Of a stretch of 32,500 nt of DNA, positions 1 to 10,532 are shown piece by piece (the stretch's first letter is position 1; every line of letters begins with the position of its first letter). The notes under the pieces are model-generated. The model was not told where the DNA came from. It worked only from the letters and a program-made list of their open reading frames with translations, and made no database searches. Made by a program: the position numbers and the translations under genes. Origin of the DNA: Chrysomallon squamiferum (Eukaryota > Mollusca > Gastropoda > Neomphalida > Peltospiridae); NCBI GenBank assembly GCA_012295275.1, contig CM022666.1:2166116-2198615 (forward strand), given 5' to 3'.

Positions 1-399
1 TAAATAAATAAATAAATAAATAAAATGAAATGATTATATCCGGAAAGACAAATTGTACACAAACCGAATATATGTTTATTTGCATAGTAGGGTTTTATCA
101 AATTGTTAGATCCTTGTATAGTACAAATCTGGTGTCATGTGACTACAAGTCGGCGCTATGGCGCGATGAAATATGCCTGTCCTTGACCCTTTGACGTAAT
201 AGCGTAAAAATGGGTGTAACTGTAAGTACTTCTTTTTGTCAATAGGATATAAGAAGTTCTGGAAAATACTTTTACTGTGTCTCTCTGTCTCTCACTCTCC
301 TTTTTTAAATTTAAATATTTTTTTTTTTATTCAGTCATTCTACTTCTAGGTGAAACTAATAACAGTATTTAGTTTGGTGGAGTTGTTAAATTATTTTAT

Positions 400-506
<107 letters not shown>

Positions 507-1146
507 GCTAAACGCCTAAGACCATCTCAGTGTATCAAATTCCATGTCTCTGACAGTTCACAAAAATGAATAACATGTTATTGTGACGATTATATCGGTA
601 GTCACGAACTAAACCAATTGTATTCCCAGAGATCGATACAGACCTATTATTATGATTTAATCGGGCTTTGCAAACACGTGAAATGCATGTACTTCAGCGA
701 GTTGAGTAACTGCGGAACTGGCGCTAAATGTCGTGACGTCGTTTAACGAATAGATTTTCAAAACGATAATGAAAATAAATATTAGTCAATATAAATTATC
801 GATATATTTGAAGGTGGATATTTGAGAGAAAGTGTTATTCATTCATACTTTCTTTTTTTTAATTTTTTAATTTTTTTATTTATATATATATATATATTTT
901 TTTATACCTCTCCCATTGTTTTGATGCCACTATATACAACTCAGTTTGTATTGATGAATCTGGTGATAAATCTTAGATAATATTTTCTTTGAACATTGTT
1001 TCATGTTAAATTCGTGCCTGGCAACATTATTAGACATCTGGTTATAATTGATACGTTGTTTTTGTTTGTTATTTTTGTGTTTCTCTCTCTCCCTTTTTCT
1101 TTCACTTTGTTTCTTTGATGTAAAATCTTTAAGAACACACACACAC

Positions 1147-1151
<5 letters not shown>

Positions 1152-1223
<72 letters not shown>
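1152..1223. repeat. (AG)n microsatellite
   Basis: This is about 72 bp of pure AG repeat with a short AC run just before it. Its minus-strand translation is an artefactual Leu-Ser polymer. Confidence 0.97.
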
Positions 1224-1225
<2 letters not shown>

Positions 1226-1541
1226 GATTATTCATTCTACAATTAGTTCAAGGTATTCAGTGTTATTGATGTGGAGTATAATTGTGCTAATACAGTGCGA
1301 CTTTAAACAGATGAGCTTTACACATCGTAGTAATATGAACTGGAGTATTCAGAAATCAACGATAAGCTACTTGTTGCAGACGACTGGAATAAATTACGTT
1401 ACAATAATAAAAACCGCCTCTTAGCGAGCTATTACGGCTATCGAAGCATGAGAATGCACCTTAAAGAAATCTGATGCAACCACTTGCGTAATCGTCTAGT
1501 CTAATTTGTATGTCGGGGGAAGAGAAGGGATGGGGAGAGAA

Positions 1542-1550
1542 GGGGCGGGG
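1542..1550. promoter_or_regulatory. GC-box candidate (Sp1/KLF-like)
   Basis: GGGGCGGGG lies in a G/A-rich patch in otherwise AT-rich DNA, about 2.3 kb upstream of the BCOR-like start codon. It could belong to the promoter of that gene, but no transcription start can be seen. Confidence 0.25.
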
Positions 1551-1699
1551 GAGCTCGTCAGACCACACCGAAACGCGACATTATTCTTGACACATTTATG
1601 AGCTGCATGAAGCACTACGGGCGAAAGTAGGTCAAGCTAAAAATAAGTTGACACGTTGTCATGCCAAATGAAATCGTCTAGCTAACGAAGTACTTTTTA

Positions 1700-1785
<86 letters not shown>
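1700..1785. repeat. (AAT)n/(ATT)n perfect inverted microsatellite
   Basis: About 40 bp of AAT units join directly to about 45 bp of ATT units at 1740/1741. The two halves are reverse complements, so the whole tract is one long palindrome able to form a hairpin or cruciform. Confidence 0.97.
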
Positions 1786-1786
<1 letters not shown>

Positions 1787-1947
1787 CTTTTGCTTCATTT
1801 AGTATATTTTTTTTTATTTGATTTATTTATTCCATTTATATATATATATATATTTACATGTCATTTGAACAACATCCTGAAAGAATAGGTAAATTAACGT
1901 AATAATAATGATTCATTACACGCTGCAGCATTTGTTTGCGTCACCGT

Positions 1948-1970
1948 GGTTGTTGTTGTTGTTGTTGTTG
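1948..1970. repeat. (GTT)n microsatellite
   Basis: A short run of GTT triplets is followed by a T tract. Confidence 0.9.
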
Positions 1971-2174
1971 TTTTTTTGCGCATGTTCGGGTTATTGCTCC
2001 GTGTTCATTTGACTTAGATACAAAACTGCCTTTATCTTTGTGACAGCTTAATTAAGCTGGACCATTTTGGATGCACGAGATTTGTGACGCATTCGGCCAA
2101 GTCGAAGTAAAAACGAAGAAGTTGTTGTAACGGGAACATATTTAGTAACAGAACGGTAAATTATATGTAAGAAT

Positions 2175-2176
<2 letters not shown>

Positions 2177-2247
<71 letters not shown>
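2177..2247. repeat. (CT)n microsatellite
   Basis: About 70 bp of pure CT repeat. Confidence 0.97.
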
Positions 2248-2248
<1 letters not shown>

Positions 2249-2510
2249 AAACATGTACGATCGATCACTGCCTTCAACATAAACTTGAGATAAAAACAGC
2301 GGTAGATTCCAGACATTAAACCGGAAACGACAGTTTCTGATTTATGACACGGTCACGGGTCATTGACTTTATAACGATTTGTTTTTGCGACTTTTCTCAA
2401 GGATGCAGATGAAGTGAATACTTCCGATAATTGTGGGTGTATATATATACTAGATAATTTAGGTACTGAAAATTTCTACGCTGCGTTACTTACTTCGCCT
2501 TTGGTAAGTT

Positions 2511-2514
<4 letters not shown>

Positions 2515-2554
<40 letters not shown>

Positions 2555-2580
2555 ACGCGTGCGTATGCGTGTGCGCGTGT
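2515..2580. repeat. (GT)n microsatellite with GC-containing 3' end
   Basis: A pure GT tract decays into GCGT/GCAC variants. It starts directly after the donor-like GTAAGTT at 2504. Confidence 0.95.
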
Positions 2581-2928
2581 TTTTTTTTCTGTCAAGAAAT
2601 AGAAATGTATGAGTTACGATTTAACACACAAGAGGTTAATGACCTACGATAATTTATATTTTTATATATATATATAATATTTATAAAAAAAAACACCAAC
2701 AGAAGTATAATTCTTATATATTAAATGATATTTTATGATGTTCATCTTGACAGTAAATATATTTATAATTAATTGTATGTGGAAGTGATCAGTTCTTGTC
2801 ACAACTCAAATATATTTGTATGTATGGATGGATGAATGGAAAGACGGTGTGAATGAATATCTACTTGAAAGTGTGTATGTATGTGGGTTTTTTTGTTTGT
2901 TTTTTGTGAATGTTTATGTATATTTAAG

Positions 2929-2930
<2 letters not shown>

Positions 2931-2971
<41 letters not shown>
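2931..2971. repeat. (TG)n microsatellite
   Basis: A run of about 40 bp of TG. The flanking short open frames on both strands are made of this repeat. Confidence 0.95.
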
Positions 2972-2974
<3 letters not shown>

Positions 2975-3463
2975 AAGACTGAAATTGCACCAAAAGTTAA
3001 TGGTTTTCAGTTAAGAGTTGTTACAAAAATATAGCTATGAATGTAAGAAGTAATACTATCATGACCTCGTTAGTTATGGGATCAAATGGCAGCTTTTGTA
3101 AGTGTATTTTTAAACAGTGATATTCTGTTGTCTTGCTTTGATTGAAGCAGTGATATGTCACTGAAAACAATAAAATGGTAACTTACAACTATATATTTTT
3201 TTTAAATTATTTTTATTATTATTATTTTTATTTATTTATTTATTTATTTTTATTTTTTTTTACCATTTATACATTTATATTTCATATACATCTTATACAG
3301 ATAGCTTGAAGGATTTTTTTTATATATAATATCTTTAATAAATGTGTGCATATAATAGTGCATTGTGTATGCAAAACAATCTGAAAATTAAAATATCACA
3401 ATTTCTTCTGTTAAAAAGAAGTTTTGGACTTCACAGCTTTTCATATAAGGGGTCCTCCACCTG

Positions 3464-3610
3464 TAACAACAACAACAACAACAACAACAATAATAATAAT
3501 AATAACAACAACAACAACAACAGTAACAATGATGATGATTATAATAATGATAATAATAATAATTAGTAGTAGTAGTAGTAGTAGTATTAATACTGTCACT
3601 ACTATTTTTG

Positions 3611-3645
<35 letters not shown>

Positions 3646-3660
3646 TTATTATTATTACAG
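3464..3660. repeat. Compound trinucleotide array (AAC, AAT, TAG, TAC, TAT)
   Basis: Nearly 200 bp of trinucleotide repeat changes motif several times along its length, with short GAT interruptions around 3528-3540. It reads as poly-Asn or poly-Thr in different frames, and these frames are not genes. Confidence 0.95.
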
Positions 3661-3694
3661 TAACAATAATTTTGTAATCAATTTAAAGAAAATA

Positions 3695-3850
3695 TCGTGT
3701 GTTTTTTTGGTGTTTTTTAAATTTTTATTTATTTATTTTGTATGTTTTTGTGTTTTTTAGATTTTTATTTATTTATTTATTTACATATTTATTTTGTATG
3801 TTTTTGTGTTTTTTACATTTTTATTTATTTATTTATGTATTTTTTGTTTT
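3695..3850. repeat. About 70-bp degenerate tandem repeat next to the splice acceptor
   Basis: Roughly three copies are built from a GTTTTTGTGTTTTTTA block followed by ATTTATTTATTT. The last copy runs into the T-rich tract of the acceptor at 3858-3859. Confidence 0.75.
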
Positions 3851-3859
3851 TCGTTCCAG

Positions 3860-4005
3860 GTTGAGCTGTCATGTATAATTTCAGCAGCACTGGCGACTCC
3901 GGTCATCAGATGGACGCTCACTACGTGGACGGCCACCACATCAGCGAGCAGATGGCAACACTAGGGGCAGCCATGACTGCGTCGTTACATCCGTCAACAA
4001 AACAG
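3860..4005 (+). CDS. BCOR: BCOR-like coding exon 1 (start codon exon)
   Basis: The acceptor is TCGTTCCAG (3858-3859). Eleven leader bases precede the ATG at 3871, which opens 45 codons ([15 protein letters not shown]...) ending at CAG|GTAACT in phase 0. This ATG is chosen because it is the first in the exon and its frame continues into exon 2. An in-frame continuation into intron 1 exists but becomes repeat translation. Confidence 0.85.
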
Positions 4006-4274
4006 GTAACTTTAACCATGACGATGATGACAACGATGATGATGACGATACTGAAGTTATTTTTGTCTTTTGTTACTGTTGTTGTTATGATATTTTAATT
4101 ATTAATAGAATTATGATGATGATGATGGTGATGATGATGATGATGAAGTTGTTATATTCATTGTTGTTGTTATAATTTTAATGTCATCATCATCATCAGT
4201 GATTTTGCTATCATGATCATTTGCATCCTCATTAATTTGATTATTATTATTTTTATTTATTATTTTTATTATTA

Positions 4275-4305
<31 letters not shown>

Positions 4306-4477
4306 CTGAAACAAAAGGTTGCAAGGAAAGTAACAAAAATACGGCTGCATGTCCACCATTTCAAAGCCTTTTTGTTTCTACAACTTGAAATTTGTCACTG
4401 ATTTCAGCATTATTTTTTGAAAATATTACACAAATCCCTTCTTATCACACATACACATACACACATACATACATACA

Positions 4478-4511
<34 letters not shown>

Positions 4512-4677
4512 CACACTAGTATCCTGCTTAGCATCCAGAGTGAAAGACAGGATAATTTTATTTGATGAAGGATACAGGATTACAAACAGCTGTGAAAGTT
4601 GAAAGTCCCAGAAGATTGTTACAGATGTTTTAAATATGCACAGAATTTTTTTTTTTTTTTTTTTAACAGATTCAAAT

Positions 4678-4716
<39 letters not shown>

Positions 4717-5036
4717 CTACAGTGATTCAGATTTAGATAGTTTTAGCAGATTAAATTGCTGTTTGAAATACTAGATGGTAATTACTCCCATCATCATTTT
4801 TTTTTTTTTTTTTTGTGCTGAGTCATTTTCTTAATATCAAAGGTTGTGTATTTTACATTTTAAAAGCAAGCAGATTTTGTTTGTTTTCGGAAGTGCCTTG
4901 GTAATTTCTTTTCCATGATTTATTTTTTGGGGTGTGGGGAAGGCATTTGTCATTTTTATAATTACCTAGGTGTGGTGGGTGTATGCATGTACTAATCCTG
5001 GGTTAATTTTATCTATTTTAAAAAATGGATGGTTTT

Positions 5037-5075
<39 letters not shown>

Positions 5076-8000
5076 GTTTAATTACATTTATTGTATTATT
5101 TTATTTTTTAATTATTTTTTAATTTTAATTTTTCTTAAATTTTTTTTTTTTTTAATTATTTTATTGTCATCTTAATTACAGGTTTTATACTAACCTGTGC
5201 TTGTTTCATCTGTTCTCAGGTTGCATATCAAATGCCAGGACAACACATGGCAGCAGCAGGTTTAAATAATGCAGCATTATATAGCAGAATGAAACAGCAG
5301 CATCAACAACAACAACAGCAGCAGCAGCAGCAGCAACAACAACAGCATCACCGTTACCCAGGATACAGCAGCTCTCAAGCGAGTCTGGCAACAGTGCACC
5401 CATCAGCTGCTGCCTCAATGATGGAAACTGTGAGTGCACCTCAGAGACTGATCACAGAAGCCATGATGCGCTCAAAGTCTCTACACAGACTTGCAGCTGG
5501 ACAGATGATCCACAGTTCAGGAGCTTCGCAGAGGACCGGAGGACATCCAGGACTAAATCCAGCGTATTCTTCAGCGTCACAGATTCCTGGCGGAATAAGT
5601 CAAGGGATGCCAACTCACTCCTCTGCCCACCAGAGGCGAGACAGTGGTGGTAGTGGTGGTGCTGGTGGTGGTGGTGGTGGTGGTGGTGGTATGAGTCACC
5701 AGAGTTCCTCATCTTTCACCTCAAGGACAGATGATGCACACATCAAACAGTGGTTGTTGTTCCTTCTTCAGTGGCATTTGCCAAGCAGTATCAGCAGCAG
5801 CAGCAGCATCAAGGATCACTGATGCACAGTGCTGCATCGAGTTGTGATGATTCTGCAGCTGCTTTTGCAACATCATCCAGCATGAGGATGTCACACACAG
5901 GATCCATTCAGCCTGGATTTCCCAAAACTGTCAGCAGCCAGAACTGTGTAAAGATTCCACCCAGTAACGAAACATACACTCAGGTTGGGAAGATCAATGC
6001 GGGTCTAATCGTGTCACCTGCAGTTCCCAGTTCTGGGCGATCCAGTCCACATGGTTATGTCCAAGGTTCACAAAGTGCAAACAGCCTCCAAGCTGGTGCT
6101 TTGAGAATGTCCAGATCAGACAGTTCAGTGCTCCAGGAACGTTCTATATGTAGGCCAAACAATTATCCTTCACTGCCACCAGAAAACAGATCGGCTGATG
6201 GTGGTGGTGGGGCTTACAAAAACAGTTACAGTGCTAGCAGGACGAACAGTATGAGGACTTCAAATAGTCAGTCAGATAATCCTTATGTTATGAAGTCCAG
6301 CAGTTACCCAGCAGAAAAGTCTCTAGGACCTTCCAGATCAGTGTTGATGAATGATTCTGTTGGCCAGCGAGGGAATATACCAATGTCTTTGAGTCCAATC
6401 AGTCCAGCAGAAGAAGACCCTCCATCACCTCAGTTTGATGTCTCCATGGTGTCTCAAGCCTCATCTTCAGCTGCAGGTGTTCGTATGAGATTAGGGACAG
6501 GTGAAAGAGTAGGTGGGGTCAAGGATTCTGGACCTGTAACATTAACTCGTAGTCAGTATGACATTCTGCATGCAGACATGGCACAAGGCAGAAGTCGAAT
6601 GGGTTCTATACAAAGTGGAATTCCTCTTGGATACCGAACAAATACTCCTACAGCTTCATCAATAGTTAAGGGAGCTGCTTCACAGCAAGCACTCGCGCCT
6701 CTGGTCCATCAGTCACCTAGAACTAGTCCCTACGCATCCATGCTTGCCATGAGATCAGAAAATCAAAAACAGCAAAAAGATAAAAGTTACATCGTTCACC
6801 CTAGTCCATCAGCACCTGACGTTGCGCCAATAGATCTGTCTAATCTGGGAAAGCACAGCAGCTCTTCTCAGGAAACAGAGACTCCTCTCGATCTCAGTGT
6901 GAAGCCAGCTAAACGTCCAGCAGACGACCGGACTGACCAAAGGCCAAGCAGTGCTAAGAGACCAAGACAGATGCACACTCCTGGGCAGGAATCGCCCATA
7001 ATGTATTCAAACGAGCTTGGCAAAATGCTGGCATCAGGCATCCAGCCTAACTGTGATGTGAGGTTCGCGAAGCAGCCCGCGATGTACAGTAACATGCAGC
7101 ACAGTTACCCTCAGGCAGTCAGAAAGTCTGAGTTGTTCAGCAAGATGGACTCGCTGCAGGACCGGTCTGGGAAGGACAGTGCCTGCAGCACAAAACTTAA
7201 GGCAGCTCCCGACACAAGTGCTATGAAAACCCAGCAGGACATAATTCAGGCGATGTCTTGTTCAAATTTCAGTCTCGGACATTCTGCTGACCACAACAAA
7301 CTCAGAGGCGATTTCGTCGACAGGGAACGATCCCAGCAGTGTTTCAAGATGACTGCACAAGCCCCCCAGCCCCTGCAGTCGCTGATTTCACAAGGAGCTG
7401 CAGGAACTGTTGCACTGTCAGAACGCGAGATGCATTCGCTATCCACAGCGCAGAAACCTCATGTGATCAGTGCAGAGGCAGTGTCTGCCAGCACCTGTGA
7501 GAGACAGATCACGAAGGCTGGGGTGTGGCCCTCAGGAATTCAGGTTTCGTCATACCAACAGCATCTGCATTCTGAGTCCGTGCATCCTCCTCAGCCTCCA
7601 AAACTGCAGACAGGACAGTCTCACAATTACAGTGGCAACAACAGGGACTCGAAGTCGTTCATGTACAATTCTGGAAAGGAGAACAGTGATCATTGTCATG
7701 GCAACGCTATTCAAAGTGATGTTAAACCAAGTTCGTTACTTCGTGGATCGGTTAAGACAGAAAACTTATCAGCAGAAAGAACTCTTGTGAAAGATGAAGT
7801 AACTGATTGCAGAGGTGTACCAGCTTATGAAATGAGGCTGCCTGTTGATAGCGGACACATTGTGAATGTGTCCAATACTCAGCTGAACAGTATCTTAGTG
7901 TCCAAATCATCTCCTTTGCCATCCAAGGAGCTGGCTCCTTCTATTACGACTGGCAAACCTTGGACCACAGCTAAGCCGAGACTTCTGGACAGTCTGCCAA

Positions 8001-10498
8001 AAAAGGTTGATCCGAGTTCTTCGGGCAGCTCTGATACGTCAGAAACCGAGATGGAAACCCCCGAAAAAGACATTTTCAAATTCACTCAGCCTCTGTCGAT
8101 CGCTATACCCAGCAGCAAGTCAGAGCATTTGAAAAAATCCGTCCCCCAGATTGCCCCTAAAAGGTGGTCGCGGAAACAGAGAATTCTCAGTCAGTTCAAT
8201 CAGGATGAGGACATGAAGAGGAAAGTGTTTGCCGCTCCCGGTCCTGTGGGAGGAGTGCACAAAGTGACTGATCACATCTTCAAAACGCCCAACATTTCTC
8301 CTGCTAGTCCTTCTTCTCCCAAAATGCCAATTCTCAGTCCACACGACAAGCAGCCGCTTCCCGAAAATTCCTCTCTTAACAATGACCCTCCAACGCTCGA
8401 CCTTCCGGACACACCAGAGAAGAAAACAATCGCACGAGCCGATGGGCGGGCATCAGTTGAAGGTGGTGGTTCCAAAATGGCTGCCAGCAAAGACAAAGGT
8501 CCTGCAGTACCTCGTTCTGTTCCTATGAGAATTGGAGGTGCGTCTGCTCCTAAGGATGACGTAGGTTGTGTGAAAAATAGCAGTGAAGGATACGCCAGAA
8601 GGCATTCGTTACCAGACGGACCTCTCAGATACCAGAAGAATATTCCGGTAGCCAACGTGGCACCATTCGTCCACTCGGAAAAAGTCGACCCTCCGAACGT
8701 TAATCCACAGCTGGAATTCCGTTATAACAGCAGAACAGACAGCGGTTTCCGAAATCATCAGCCAGCTGGAAGAGGTGAAAGATCTGGTGGTCGAAGAAAA
8801 CGCTGAATCCAAGCAAGAGGCCGAGCCCATCACCATTCAGGAGAAGCAGAGGAAGACTGATCCCCATTTGACGTCGGGAGTTCGCAAAGTGTCCGAGAAG
8901 AAAAACAAAATGAGAGTGAGCAAGGCGACCCTGCGAGACCTGAAAAAGACCGAATCCCAGCTGAAGAAGGTCACCAAGCACATATCCAGTCCAGAGGGCA
9001 AGCTGAAACGACCGGTGTCCAAGCAGCAGGACATCCAGGAGACGGTGAACGCGGCCAGTCAGGTTGTGAAAGAAACTGGTTTGAGTCTGAGAAAGTCAAC
9101 GCGACACCCGCAGACGAGGAACCTGAAGAAGACGCTGAAGCAGAGGTCGCTGCGGCTGAGCAGGCTGCAGCTGAAGCAGCAGTCCGAGGGCGACGACACC
9201 GTGGAGTCTGCCAGTGACTCGGAGTCTCAGTGTGGAGACGAGGCTGACCACAGACTTCTCAACAAGGACCGGACTTTAAGGGTATGTGTGTCTGTGTTGT
9301 GTGTGTGTCGTGTGTGTGTCGTATGTTGTGTGTGTTTGTGTCGTGTGTGTGTGTCATGTGTTGTGTGTGTCATGTGTCATGTGTGTTGTCATGTCTGTGT
9401 GTGTTGTGTGTCATGTGTTGTGTGTGTGTCATGTGTTGTGTGTGTCGTGTGTGTTGTATGTGTGTGTCGTGTGTGTGAGTCATGTCTGTGTGTGTTGTGT
9501 GTGTCATGTGTTGTGTGTGCCGTGTGTTTGTGTGTCGCGTGTGTGTTATGTGTGCATGTTATGTATGTGTGTGTGTGTGTTGTGTGTGTGTCTGTGTGTC
9601 ATGTGTTGTGTGTTTGTGTGTATGGTTTGTGTTGTGTGTGTATGGTATGAATGACATTAAAGGTTTGTGTTTTGTGAATGTGCAGTAAAGATATGTAAAT
9701 ATACATTAAAGTTTACGTATGTTGAAGTCTGTTACTTTAAGGTTTGTAAATATACTTTAAAGTTTACATATGTAGAGATGTATTGTGAATGTACATTAAG
9801 GGTACATATGTTGAGTTTTTTTGTGAATGTACGTTAAAGTTATGTGTGTTGAAGACTTGTAAATGTACATTATGGGTAGGTATATAAAATGTACACAAAG
9901 GGTCTGTGTTCGTGTATTTGGGTTGGAGTGTGCCCCTGTGATGTTAGAGGTTTAGATAGTTGAATTTTTTCTATGATCTTTATTTATTTAGTGTTCATAA
10001 AACAGATGTATTGAGAATTTCAATCTCATTAGCTCTTTTCAAATGTCAAAAAATAGTGATTCATATCTTGACAAACATTACTTTTAATCATCAAATAGTG
10101 ACTTTTGAACCTCAAAAATAGTGACTTTGAATTTGACATTTCAAAATCATGAAAATAGTGACTGTTGAATTTCTTTCATTTACATAACACTAACTTTCAA
10201 ACATTGAGAAATGAGATTAGAACTGACAAATAAACCTCACAAATACTGAATTTTAAAACTAGTCACTGTAAAGCATAGAATACAGTGACTTTGAGTCTAC
10301 AGAATAGTAACTTTTAAACTATTATATAATCTTGAATGGTAATTTTTAACTTGAAGAGAATATTCAGAAAATCTTTACTTCATTTTTTAATATGAAAAAT
10401 GAAAAAACCCAGTAAAAAAAAAAATTAATTGAAAAAGAAAATTTAATTAGAAAACGTATAACAGCTATGAAATATGCTTGACAGTTCAATGCCACTGG

Positions 10499-10532
<34 letters not shown>

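Noticed and set aside
930-1424. Leu-Ser polymer frame and a short + strand frame starting beside it
   Set aside because: The first is AG-repeat translation. The second begins at the repeat edge and has no homologous features or supporting signals.
2431-2510. TATATATATA followed by a GTAAGTT donor as a complete promoter plus leader exon
   Set aside because: It is possible, but TA runs are everywhere in this window and no initiator or conserved leader could be identified, so only the donor is mentioned as a candidate.
3342-3663. Poly-Asn/Thr/Leu open frames
   Set aside because: They are pure translations of the compound trinucleotide array in the upstream intron.
5452-8981. Minus-strand frames opposite exon 2 (including a His-rich one)
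   Set aside because: They are shadows of the coding exon; the His run is the complement of the GGT polyglycine tract.
9284-9688. Several overlapping Cys/Val-rich open frames
   Set aside because: They are translations of a GT-rich minisatellite in intron 2, starting at the splice donor of exon 2.
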